A DNA stretch of 59,137 nt, taken from positions 1-59,137 of the forward strand of contig NZ_JAMXMB010000038.1 of assembly GCF_024055635.1 (NCBI RefSeq), read 5' to 3'. How positions within the stretch are numbered: position 1 is the stretch's first letter; every line of letters starts with the position of its first letter. A program made the translations under genes and the position numbers. Origin of the DNA: Microbacterium yannicii. GTDB taxonomy: Bacteria > Actinomycetota > Actinomycetes > Actinomycetales > Microbacteriaceae. Under the pieces are notes generated by a model. It was not told where the DNA came from, made no database searches, and saw nothing but the letters and a program-made list of their open reading frames with translations. Shown piece by piece: positions 49,907 through 57,956 of this stretch.

Positions 49907-49940
49907 AAGGGCCGGTCGGAGAGGCTACCGACCGGCCCTT
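49907..49940 (+). terminator. Terminator hairpin 2
   Basis: AAGGGCCGGTCGG, an 8-nt loop and CCGACCGGCCCTT form a 13-bp stem. Its arms repeat those of hairpin 1, 70 bp upstream, so the two derive from a duplication. Confidence 0.8.
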
Positions 49941-50016
49941 GTCCCTTGCACCAAGAGTGTCCTGCAATCACATGCCGGTAGCTGCCACAGCAAAACAACT
50001 ACCGTGCAAGCACTCT

Positions 50017-50060
50017 ATAACGGCGAGATAACGAAGGGAAGTGTCTGCCGTTATCTTTTT
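50017..50060 (+). other. Hairpin with T-run in lower-GC DNA, possible mobile-element end
   Basis: ATAACGGC (50017-50024) pairs with GCCGTTAT (50047-50054); GATAACG (50027-50033) pairs alternatively with CGTTATC (50049-50055); a CTTTTTG run follows. It could be a terminator for read-through or the recombination end of a lost element. No recombinase gene is present in the window. Confidence 0.4.
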
Positions 50061-50171
50061 GTGATGAGTTTCCTGAGCGTCGTGGCAGGCCAGCGCGGTG
50101 CGTCGCCGCGACGGTACCGTGACACGGCGTCGAGCTGGGCTGCCACGCTTTCCCACCGCCGCCGCCCACCG

Positions 50172-50864
50172 TCAACCGGCCTGAGCGGGCACATCGCCGC
50201 TGGCCCGGCGCCTGACCGACCGCGCGTGTACCGGGCGCATCAGCTGGACGCTCGCCCAGACGCACGGCAAGAGTACGAGCAGGCTGAGCACGATCCAGGG
50301 CACGCCCGCGAAGACGGGGACGAGGCTGAACAGCGGCGGGAGCAGGAACAGCAGCGGAACGACGATCGGAATCACGCGACTGCGCCAGAGGGCGAAGGCC
50401 AGAATCGGCAGCGCCAGGGAGTACCCGCCGAGGCCGACGAGCAGGAGGATCAGAAAGAACGGTTCGTTGAACAGGTCCACCGCCATTGCGACCCTCGTGT
50501 TCACGTCCGCATCGGACGTCAGCGCGAGGAGCGTAGCCGATTCGTATCCCATCAGCAGAAGAAGTGCGATCGAGCCCAGCATCCCGACGATCAGGCCGAT
50601 GAAGCCGAGTGCCCGACCGCGACGTCCCGCGATCACGAAACCGCCGATCCCGAGCGCAGCCAGCATCACGAATACCGCACCGCAGGTCTGCACCGCCTGC
50701 CCGGCGAATCCACCATGACTCCCTTCCGCGATCGCTCTGAACTGCTCCTCGTTGGTCTCGAAAGCGCCGGAGTACATCAGGCCTGGGATGACGAAGATGC
50801 AGAGGGGAGCGAGCGTGATTCCGATCGCTCCCAACCAGCGAAGCACCGATTGACTACGTGGCAT
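50172..50864 (-). CDS. Hypothetical multi-pass membrane protein
   Basis: A 230-aa protein with about six membrane segments (LGAIGITLAPLCIFVIPGL, VFVMLAALGIGGFVI, IGLIVGMLGSIALLLLMG, FFLILLLVGLGGYSLALPIL, VVPLLFLLPPLFSLVPVF, IVLSLLVLLPCVWAS) and an Arg-rich cytoplasmic end. No family recognised. It is divergent from the histidine kinase gene at 51056, which may regulate it. Confidence 0.72.
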   Translation of the reverse strand: MPRSQSVLRWLGAIGITLAPLCIFVIPGLMYSGAFETNEEQFRAIAEGSHGGFAGQAVQTCGAVFVMLAALGIGGFVIAGRRGRALGFIGLIVGMLGSIALLLLMGYESATLLALTSDADVNTRVAMAVDLFNEPFFLILLLVGLGGYSLALPILAFALWRSRVIPIVVPLLFLLPPLFSLVPVFAGVPWIVLSLLVLLPCVWASVQLMRPVHARSVRRRASGDVPAQAG

Positions 50865-51055
50865 GGCTACCTCCGGATCCGCGCCTCGGGGTGAGCCGCA
50901 TCTGGAGTGATCTTGTCTGGCGTCCTCGTGTCGACGCGTCAGGCAGGACGCTCGGCTGTCTAGACCGAACGTCTTGACTGCGAACGCGTGAGGGAGGATG
51001 TGGGGTCCGACCCAGGTCTGATGCGGTCCCAGCCTCGCCGCAGTACGCTCGCGCC

Positions 51056-52879
51056 ATGTGGCTGCGCCGCCCCTCGCTCGCGGACGCCATTCCGGCTGTG
51101 CTGTGCGGAGTCGCCGTGGCGGTCACCCTGCTGCCCAAGACGTGGTGGGGACTGCCTGCTGCACTGGTGGTGACAGGGCTCATCATGATGATGCCGCAGC
51201 GACCGCTCACAGCAGGAGCGTTGCTGACGGCGGTCTACGCGGCGCTCTCACTCGCCGGCCTGATCCCCGGCAGTGCCGCCTATCTGGCGCCGCTCTTCGT
51301 CGCGGTGTATTCGCTCGGCCGGTATGCGCCGCTCTGGCAGGGCGCCCTGGTCGCACTTGTCTTCGCAATCGCGTCAGTGGAGATGTGGATCAACCCGCAG
51401 GCGATCGCATTCTTCGTCGCCTTGACCGGGTGCATTTTCGCCTACGGCCGGGTGGTCCAGCTCCGCGCACAGAAGGCTCAGCGCGCGAGAGCGTCGGAGA
51501 GTGAACTGCAGTCCGCGGATGCCGCGATGCTCGCCAGCCGGATCGTCGCAGACGAGCGAGCTCGCTTGGGTGGACAGTCGCTGGGGCTGCTCCGTGCCGC
51601 AGTCGAGAGCATGCGAGTCGATGCCGCAGCAGCAAGAATCGAGCTCGACGTGCGCCTCATCGATTCGGTCTGCGAGCGAGGGCGCCTGGCCGTCACCGAG
51701 TTGCGGTGGCTGCTCGGGATCCTGCGGTCTGAGTCGGTGGCCGACCCACCGATGAGAACCTCCAGTGTCCGGAGGTGGATAGTCGATGTCCTCCTCGCGA
51801 CGGCCCTGCTCGTGCTCTGTGTCTGGGAGACCTGGCAACAGGTGTGGGGACCGCCCACCCCGCTCGCCTGGGCGCTCGCGGTTGTGCTCCCGGCCTGTGT
51901 GGTGGTGCGGCGGCGCTACATCGCGCTCGCCTGCGGTCTGGCAGCGACCGGTGTGGGCGCGGCCCTGCTTACCGGCATTCTGCCCACTGTCGGGAGCCTC
52001 TTCTGCATGGTGCTGCTCGCGTGGTCGGCGGGTTCCGCCGGCCGGCCGTTGGTCTGGGGGATCTTCGGGGCGCTCGCCGTCGGCACGGCTATCTGGGGCG
52101 CCCGCCATGATCCCGAGAATTGGGAGTTCACGTTGGCGCTTCTTGCGCTTCCGGCGTTCGCGGGGTTCGAGTGGTCGGCTCACGACCGCGTCGCCCGGGC
52201 TGCCTCCGCTCACGCCGATGAGCTGCGGGCCGAACTCGAAGCCCGCGTCGAAGCGGCCCGCCGCGAGGAGCGACTTCGCATCGCTCGCGAGCTGCACGAT
52301 GTCGCCAGCCACGCCGTCGGTGTGATGGTGATGCAGGCCTCGGCCGCTTCAGCATTGCGCGAACGCCAGCCTGGAGCGGCGAGGGACGCGTTGAAGACGG
52401 TGGACGAAGCCGCGGCGCAGACCTTGGAAGAACTCGACGTGATGTTTCAGCTGCTCGACTCCGGCGCGATCGGTGGGCCGGGTCTCGCGAGCGCGAGCCC
52501 CGAGCCGATCCAGACCCTCATAGACCGGATGCGCAGGACCGGGCTCGACATCACGCTCGAGCAGGCACCGGTGCCAGCGCACCTGGGCGGTGTGGTCTAT
52601 CGGATAGTCCAAGAGAGCCTGACGAACGTCGTGCGTCACTCCAACGCCCGGCATGTGCGCGTCATCGTGGCACGCGAAGCGGGTCAGCTGCGTGTTCGTG
52701 TCGTGGATGACGGGGCGCCGACCCCGGATAGACCCTTTCTGGGTGCAGAGCCGCCGGGTTTCGGGCTCACTGGTCTCGGAGAGCGGGTGGACGGAGTGGG
52801 CGGAGCGTTCCGTGCTGGCTGGCGCGCGGAGGGTTTCACGGTGGAAGCATTCCTCTCGATCGAACCGGTGAAGTCATGA
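51056..52879 (+). CDS. Sensor histidine kinase with duplicated dimerisation region
   Basis: A 607-aa NarL-class kinase. Membrane block 1 is residues 10-135. Residues 150-226 resemble a HisKA_3 domain (IVADERARLGGQSLGLLRAAVESM, then LAVTELRWLLGILRSE) but lack the phospho-acceptor His. Membrane block 2 is 243-372. The functional HisKA_3 has His414 (LRIARELHDVASHAVGVMVMQ). HATPase_c has YRIVQESLTNVVRHS and VVDDGAPTPD, with G-box PGFGLTGLGERVDGVGG. The ATG at 51056 is used. It overlaps the frameshifted response regulator (ATGATGG), its natural partner. Confidence 0.88.
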   Translation: MWLRRPSLADAIPAVLCGVAVAVTLLPKTWWGLPAALVVTGLIMMMPQRPLTAGALLTAVYAALSLAGLIPGSAAYLAPLFVAVYSLGRYAPLWQGALVALVFAIASVEMWINPQAIAFFVALTGCIFAYGRVVQLRAQKAQRARASESELQSADAAMLASRIVADERARLGGQSLGLLRAAVESMRVDAAAARIELDVRLIDSVCERGRLAVTELRWLLGILRSESVADPPMRTSSVRRWIVDVLLATALLVLCVWETWQQVWGPPTPLAWALAVVLPACVVVRRRYIALACGLAATGVGAALLTGILPTVGSLFCMVLLAWSAGSAGRPLVWGIFGALAVGTAIWGARHDPENWEFTLALLALPAFAGFEWSAHDRVARAASAHADELRAELEARVEAARREERLRIARELHDVASHAVGVMVMQASAASALRERQPGAARDALKTVDEAAAQTLEELDVMFQLLDSGAIGGPGLASASPEPIQTLIDRMRRTGLDITLEQAPVPAHLGGVVYRIVQESLTNVVRHSNARHVRVIVAREAGQLRVRVVDDGAPTPDRPFLGAEPPGFGLTGLGERVDGVGGAFRAGWRAEGFTVEAFLSIEPVKS

Positions 52880-53549
52880 TGGACGGATCGCCGATCCGCG
52901 TGCTGGTCGCCGATGACCAGCACCTGATACGAGGGGGCTGCGGGCGATCATCGACGCGCAGCCAGACCTCCGGGTGGTCGGGGAGGCGGCGGACGGAGCG
53001 TCGGCAGCACGCGAGGCGGTTGCAGGTCGCGCCGACGTTGTGTTGATGGATGTGCAGATGCCGGGCGTGGACGGAATCGAGGGCGTGCGGCTGGTGATCG
53101 AAGCGCGACCCGAGGCGCGCGTTCTCATGCTCACGATGTTCGACCTCGACGACTACGTTCTGCGCGCCCTCCGCGCCGGGGCGAGCGGCTTCCTCCTGAA
53201 GACCACCCCACCGGCCGACCTCACTGCCGCGATCCGCGCCTCCCGGGATGGGACGATGCTGTTCGCCCCGTCGGTGACCCGACGCCTGGTGGAGTCGTAT
53301 GTGAACCAGCCCACCCCGGTGGACGGCGTGCCTGAGCGGATTGCGAGTCTGACCCCGCGCGAACTCGACGTGTTCCAAGCAATCGCGCGGGGGTTGTCGA
53401 ACACCGAAATCGGCGCGCAGCTCTACATGGGTGAAGCCACGGTGAAAACCCATGTCACCCGAATCCTCGCGAAACTCGGTCTCCGCGACCGAGTGCAGGC
53501 TGTCGTACTCGCATATGACAGCGGCATGATGCGGCCGGCGATCGATTGA
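52876..53549 (+). pseudogene. NarL/LuxR-type response regulator, frameshifted
   Basis: Starting at the ATG overlapping the kinase stop, the protein reads SPIRVLVADDQHLIRGG, then the frame breaks. In the next frame it continues LRAIIDAQPDLRVVGEAADG to a full receiver (VVLMDVQMPGVDG with the phospho-acceptor Asp; FLLKTTPP) and a LuxR HTH (LTPRELDVFQAIARGLSNTEIGAQLYMGEATVKTHVTRILAKLGLRDR). The break is at GGGGG (52933-52937), where one more G would restore the frame. It could be a true mutation, a phase-variable tract or a sequencing error. A GTG at 52974 could give a 191-aa protein without the acidic cluster, which would be unphosphorylatable or misfolded. Confidence 0.85.
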
Positions 53550-53661
53550 CTGGCATGGCACCCTGGGCGTCCCGAGCGGCCGGGGAGAACGGGCAACTCC
53601 CACGCTTGCGGCGTTGTGGAGAGACCGCCGTCCGGCGAACTCGATCTGCCGATCCGCCGCC

Positions 53662-54234
53662 TCAGTAGATCGATTCGCCGCGCTTGAGCATCTCGGCGTA
53701 CTCGGCGGCGCGCGCGGTGCGCGACTCAGGTCGCTTGAGGTTGCCGACGCGGAAGCTCATCGCGAACCGGTTCTGCGCCGACTGCGCGGCGAACGCGGCG
53801 GCGATAGTCGGGTCGGCGTCGAGGGCTTCCTGCAACTCCGCGGGGAGGTCGCGGTCGCGCTGGCGGTAGGCGGCATCCCATCGTCCGTCCGCCTTCGCCC
53901 GATCGATCTCACGCTGACCCTCGGGTCGCATGCGGCCCTCTTCGATCAGTCGCGTCACATGTCCGATGTTGACCTTCGACCAGATGCTGCGCGGCCGTCG
54001 CGGCGTGAACGCCTGAAGGAAGTAGTCGGCGTCGAGAGCCTGCTTCTGCCCGTCGATCCACCCGAAGCACAGTGCGACATCGAGCGCCTCGGCGTACGTG
54101 ATCCCCGGTCTGGTCGTCGCCGTCTTGCGGAGGCGGAGGCGAACCCCGGCGGGATCGGGGGCGGACTCCAGCCAGTTCTCCCACTCCACGACGGTGTCCA
54201 CGTGCAGCTGGGGCTTGTCGGCATGGGCGACCAT
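53662..54234 (-). CDS. YdeI/OmpD-associated family protein
   Basis: A 190-aa protein with the YdeI pattern: GITYAEALDVALCFGWIDGQKQALDADYFLQAFTPRRPRSIWSKVN, MRPEGQREIDRAKADGRW, then DLPAELQEALDADPTIAAAF and a C-terminal RAAEYAEMLKRGESIY. This family is named for an E. coli protein involved in peptide resistance; the mechanism is unknown and no transmembrane or signal segment is seen here. ATG at 54234 chosen because the family starts just before LHVDTVVEW. Confidence 0.85.
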   Translation of the reverse strand: MVAHADKPQLHVDTVVEWENWLESAPDPAGVRLRLRKTATTRPGITYAEALDVALCFGWIDGQKQALDADYFLQAFTPRRPRSIWSKVNIGHVTRLIEEGRMRPEGQREIDRAKADGRWDAAYRQRDRDLPAELQEALDADPTIAAAFAAQSAQNRFAMSFRVGNLKRPESRTARAAEYAEMLKRGESIY

Positions 54235-54259
54235 GGCCGAAATGCTAGCCAGAACGACC

Positions 54260-54304
54260 GACACCGGATGCCGCGGGGCACAGGCGCCCGCGGCATCCGG
54301 TGTC
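54260..54304 (-). terminator. Terminator of the xyloglucanase gene
   Basis: GACACCGGATGCCGCGGG (54260-54277) pairs perfectly with the segment ending CATCCGGTGTC (54287-54304), an 18-bp stem with a 9-nt loop, just beyond the stop of the minus-strand GH74 gene. Confidence 0.8.
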
Positions 54305-54319
54305 TTCAGCTGAGGCCGT

Positions 54320-56959
54320 TCACCTGATGCGATCCCACGGGTCGTGCTTCGACGACCCGGGTTCGTCGCCGCGCGACCACCACTTCGCGCGCCAGAGGCT
54401 GCCGCCGGACGACACGACATCGCCGGTGTCGAAAATGCGCGACGCGGTCCAGACCGCGACACCGGTCGGGGTCGCGGCGATCTCCTGCCAGGGGCCGTTC
54501 TTCTTGGCGCCCGGTCGCTGCCCCTGCGTCCACCACGACGCGACCCACACCGCGCCACGGGAGCTGACCACGTCGCCCTTGTCGTACACCGCGCTCGACG
54601 ACCATTCGTGCGTGGATGCCGCCGACGTGTCGTCTCCGACCACGATGCCGCGGCCGTTCGTCGCCAGGTAGACGCGGCCGAACACGTCGGGATCACCCTC
54701 GATGTCGGCCCCTATCCAGCCCCACTCGTGCTCATCGTCGTTGATGCGCGCCCACGTCGCTCCACCGTCGATCGAGCGGTAGACGCCGCGCACGCCGTCG
54801 CGCGAGGCAGCCGTGTACACCGCCGGGCCCGGCGCTCCGGGCGCCGCCTTGCCGAAGCCGACGGCGTCGGCTTCGTCGAAGCCCTCGACCGCAGTCCAGG
54901 TCGAGCCGCCGTCGGTCGAGTGCCACAACCCGTACACGCCGCCCTCGTCGGACCCGCCCGCAAGCCAGAGATCGCCGAGGGCGCCTGGCGTCGAAGCGAA
55001 TCGCACCAGGTTCTCGGCAGGCAAGGTGCCCGACGACACTGCGGCGAAGTGCGCACCAGCGTCCTCCGAGCGGAAGAACACCCCGCCGGCGAAGGCGTAC
55101 ACGCGCGACGCGTCGACGCGGTCGCTCTCCACACGCGCGCCCGCCGGCAGCCCGGTCACGTCGGTGAACGTGACGCCGCCGTCCGACGAGTGTCGCACGG
55201 CCGCGCCGTCGGGCGCCCACACGATGCCGGAACCGTCGGCGTTCACCGTGACGGTGCCCGATCCGGTCGCGCCGTCGGCTGCAGGCGATGTCGTCCATGA
55301 GGCGCCGGAATCGGTGGATGCCGCGACCACGCGTGCGCCGCCGCCGTCGGTGCCGGCACGCACGATGACATCGGGCACGAGTCCCGCGGCATCCACGCTC
55401 GTCCCTCCGCCGAAGTACGGAGCGCGGAAGCTCTGCGGCACAGTGCCCAGGTCGTCGTGCACGAAGCCGCCGAGATCGAGCATGGCCGACACGAGGTCGA
55501 CCTCGCCGGCGGGGGCGACGAGGTCTTGAATCGCCGTCTCTTCGATGCCGAACGCCTCGGGCGTCAGATGGATCTTGCCGCCCGGCTGATCCCACGCGGT
55601 GAGGTCATCGCTGCGGTAGATGGTCGCGCCGGTGCCGTACATGAGCTCGTCGGAGTCGAACGGGTCGATCTCGAGCGCCGACACCATCCAGCCGAGCTTG
55701 GGAGCGGGCTCCGACCAGGGCACCGGGGGCGCGGCGTCCTTGCCGAAGGTCAGCCATGGCACCCCGTCGACCGACTGCTCGTAGCGGGACAGGAACGTCG
55801 TGCCGCCCTCGGGCGGATACGCGTACTCCCAGATCGGGCTCCATGTGGCGCCGCGGTCGGTCGAGCGGAAGATCAGGATGTCGGGCCACCACTGGATCTG
55901 CGACGCGACCATGATCGTGTCGGGGTCGCTCTTGTCGACCGTGAGGCCGCCGAAGCCGAAGTCCACGCCCACCGGGCGGTAGGCCGGTGTGATGTTCGTC
56001 CACGACCCGTCGTCGAGGCCGTAGCGCCACACCTCCCCGTCCGACCCGTCGTACGGGCCCGACGTGCTGCTCGTCGTCAGGTACAGGAATCGGCCGGCCT
56101 CGTCGATCACGCCGTGGTGCGGAAGAAAGCCCTTCGGTGCGCCGGCCACGGGACCCCATGTGGCGCCCGCGTCGTCGGAGCGGTAGAGGATGTCGTCGGT
56201 GTCTGCGACCGCGGTGAAAATGGTCCTCGTCGGTTCACCGGCAGAGGTTGCCGTGGTGTCGAAAGCGGTCCACAACACCCCCAGGTTCTGCATCAGGTAG
56301 GAGTTGCCCGACCCCGCGTCAGGCACGAAGTCGCCCACGTTGGGGAACGAGTCCACTCGCGAGAACGTCACGCCCGCGTCGGTCGAGCGCCAGAGGCCCT
56401 GGCCGGACTCGGCGCCGTAATACAGCACGTCGTTGTCGCTCGGGTCGACCTGGAGGCGCTCGCCGATGCCGCGTCCGGGCATGTTGCCGCCGACCTTGAA
56501 GGGCAGCGGGGAGGCGTCCCAGGTGGCGCCGCGGTCCCCCGAGCGGAGAATGGCGCCGTTTTCCGGATCCCACTCGTTCGTGTACATGCCGGTGGCGACG
56601 TAGACGCGGCTGGTGTCGACCGGATCCGTTGCCAGGCTGAGTACACCGAGCCGGTTCCAGTCATCCCATCCGACGTGGTCGAGCAAGGGCACCCACTCGT
56701 CCGTGGCCCGGTCGAGTCGGTACGCGCCGCCGATGTCGGTGCGCGCGTAGACGAGTCCCGGCTCGGTCTGGTTGTAGACGATGCCCGGCACGTACCCGCC
56801 GCCCGAGATGGCCGCGTTCGACCATTCGTAGGCGGGGACGGATGCCGAAGCCTGCGTCGCCGCGCGGTCCGGTGCCGCGGTCGCGGGCGCCGCGACGGCG
56901 AGCGGAACGACCACGCCGGTCGCGACGACGAGTCCGACCGCGGAACGTCTGAATCTCAC
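54320..56959 (-). CDS. Secreted GH74 xyloglucanase with two CBM5/12-like modules
   Basis: An 879-aa secreted glycosidase. Signal peptide residues 1-29 (VVATGVVVPLAVAAPATAA). The two seven-bladed propellers carry repeated sialidase-like BNR boxes (LRSGDRGATWD, RSTDAGVTF, RSTDRGATWSP, HSTDGGSTW). Likely catalytic acids: D75 in VYARTDIGGAY and the Asp in VSAMLDLGGFVHDD, matching GH74 placement. The C-terminal 100 residues hold two CBM5/12-like units (HEWSSSAVYDKGDVV...WWTQGQRPG; VWTASRIFDTGDVV...WWSRGDEPG). GTG at 56959 after AGGAG is the start. It should cleave xyloglucan or related beta-1,4-glucan outside the cell, feeding the import systems of this window. Controlled by the LacI-type operator at 57032. 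Confidence 0.9.
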   Translation of the reverse strand: MRFRRSAVGLVVATGVVVPLAVAAPATAAPDRAATQASASVPAYEWSNAAISGGGYVPGIVYNQTEPGLVYARTDIGGAYRLDRATDEWVPLLDHVGWDDWNRLGVLSLATDPVDTSRVYVATGMYTNEWDPENGAILRSGDRGATWDASPLPFKVGGNMPGRGIGERLQVDPSDNDVLYYGAESGQGLWRSTDAGVTFSRVDSFPNVGDFVPDAGSGNSYLMQNLGVLWTAFDTTATSAGEPTRTIFTAVADTDDILYRSDDAGATWGPVAGAPKGFLPHHGVIDEAGRFLYLTTSSTSGPYDGSDGEVWRYGLDDGSWTNITPAYRPVGVDFGFGGLTVDKSDPDTIMVASQIQWWPDILIFRSTDRGATWSPIWEYAYPPEGGTTFLSRYEQSVDGVPWLTFGKDAAPPVPWSEPAPKLGWMVSALEIDPFDSDELMYGTGATIYRSDDLTAWDQPGGKIHLTPEAFGIEETAIQDLVAPAGEVDLVSAMLDLGGFVHDDLGTVPQSFRAPYFGGGTSVDAAGLVPDVIVRAGTDGGGARVVAASTDSGASWTTSPAADGATGSGTVTVNADGSGIVWAPDGAAVRHSSDGGVTFTDVTGLPAGARVESDRVDASRVYAFAGGVFFRSEDAGAHFAAVSSGTLPAENLVRFASTPGALGDLWLAGGSDEGGVYGLWHSTDGGSTWTAVEGFDEADAVGFGKAAPGAPGPAVYTAASRDGVRGVYRSIDGGATWARINDDEHEWGWIGADIEGDPDVFGRVYLATNGRGIVVGDDTSAASTHEWSSSAVYDKGDVVSSRGAVWVASWWTQGQRPGAKKNGPWQEIAATPTGVAVWTASRIFDTGDVVSSGGSLWRAKWWSRGDEPGSSKHDPWDRIR

Positions 56960-57031
56960 GATGAGCACTCCTGTTGTGTTCGGTGACGGTCCACTTCGAC
57001 CGTTCGCGTTGAGTTGACTGCTCGTACGGTA

Positions 57032-57045
57032 TCGAAGCGCTTCGA
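57032..57045. promoter_or_regulatory. LacI-type operator upstream of the xyloglucanase
   Basis: TCGAAGCGCTTCGA is a perfect 14-bp palindrome with the GCGC centre common in LacI-family operators. It lies 73 bp upstream of the GTG at 56959. A candidate -10 (TACCGT on the minus strand) directly follows it. It differs from the TTACCGGTAA class, so another regulator probably acts here. Confidence 0.7.
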
Positions 57046-57190
57046 ACATGTCGAGGATGGAGCGGAGATTGGCGCCCCCGCAGGCGGGACGACCGAACCG
57101 CTCATCGCCTTCCGGCGACCGAAGCCTCTTGACGGCGGCATCCAGATGTGTACAGTGTGAACATACTCACTCGCACACTCGGAGGTTCCG

Positions 57191-57895
57191 ATGCAGAGCA
57201 CGACCCAGCAAGCCCTTCCGCCCGTGGTCGACGCCGAGACGTGGCGCCGTGAGCTCGACGATCTCCGCATCCGCGAGAAGGCGGCGACGAGGGAACTCGA
57301 TGCGATCGCCGCGCAACGACGACGGCTGCCGATGGTGCGGCTGCCCGAATACACGCTCGTCGGCAACGACGGGCCGGTGCGACTGGCGGACGTCTTCGAG
57401 GGCAAGTCCCAGCTCATCGTCTACAACCACATGTGGTTCGAGGGCAAGGAATGGCACTGCCCCGGGTGCACCGGCTTCACGTCCCAGTTCACGCGGCTGG
57501 AGTTCCTCGAGCCGTACGACGCCCGTTTCGTGATCGTGACGCAGGGCCCCATCGACGAGGCGCTTGCATACCGCGAGAAGGTCGGCAACCGCATGGAGTG
57601 GTACTCGACCGCCGACAGCCCGTTCGGCGCCGACATGGATGCTCCGGCCGGCGGCGGCTTCGCAGTGAACGTCTTCCTGCGTGACGGCGACACCGTCTAC
57701 CGCACCTGGCACACGAGCGGTCGGGGCACGGAGCAGCTGAGCCACGAGTTCCCGCTGATCGACCTCCTTCCCTACGGCCGGCGGGAAGAGTGGCAGGACT
57801 CGCCGGAGGGGTGGCCGAAGTCCGACACCTACGACGGCTGGTTCACCTCGCAGAAGATCGCAGAGCTGTACGGCCCGGGCTCGGCCCAGCGCTGA
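57191..57895 (+). CDS. DUF899 (thioredoxin-like) family protein
   Basis: A 234-aa thioredoxin-fold protein of the DUF899 family. N-terminal helix VVDAETWRRELDDLRIREKAATRELDAIAAQRRRLP, then GPVRLADVFEGKSQLIVYNHMWFEGKEWHCPGCTGFTSQF with a CPGC redox motif, and YGRREEWQDSPEGWP near the C-terminus. ATG at 57191 after GGAGG. Upstream DNA at 57149-57175 (TGTACAGTGTGAACATACTC) is AT-richer and may hold the promoter. Function unknown. Confidence 0.88.
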   Translation: MQSTTQQALPPVVDAETWRRELDDLRIREKAATRELDAIAAQRRRLPMVRLPEYTLVGNDGPVRLADVFEGKSQLIVYNHMWFEGKEWHCPGCTGFTSQFTRLEFLEPYDARFVIVTQGPIDEALAYREKVGNRMEWYSTADSPFGADMDAPAGGGFAVNVFLRDGDTVYRTWHTSGRGTEQLSHEFPLIDLLPYGRREEWQDSPEGWPKSDTYDGWFTSQKIAELYGPGSAQR

Positions 57896-57956
57896 GAGCG
57901 ACGGATGGCGCGGGCGTGCCCGCCGCCGGTCGCGGCATCCGCCAGTATGAGAGGCG

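Larger units (their letters stand above)
49820..50171. other. 352-bp intergenic stretch
   Basis: No gene found. It holds two near-identical terminator hairpins (49837 and 49907) and then about 200 bp of visibly lower GC. The lower-GC part contains a palindrome with T-run (50017-50060), a repeated ATAACG/GATAACG motif and no convincing reading frame. It may mark the edge of an acquired segment. Confidence 0.6.

Noticed and set aside
50064..50894. Plus-strand open frame starting MSFLSVVAGQRG
   Set aside because: It runs antisense through the membrane-protein gene at 50172 and has Arg/Pro/Ala-rich, non-domain composition.
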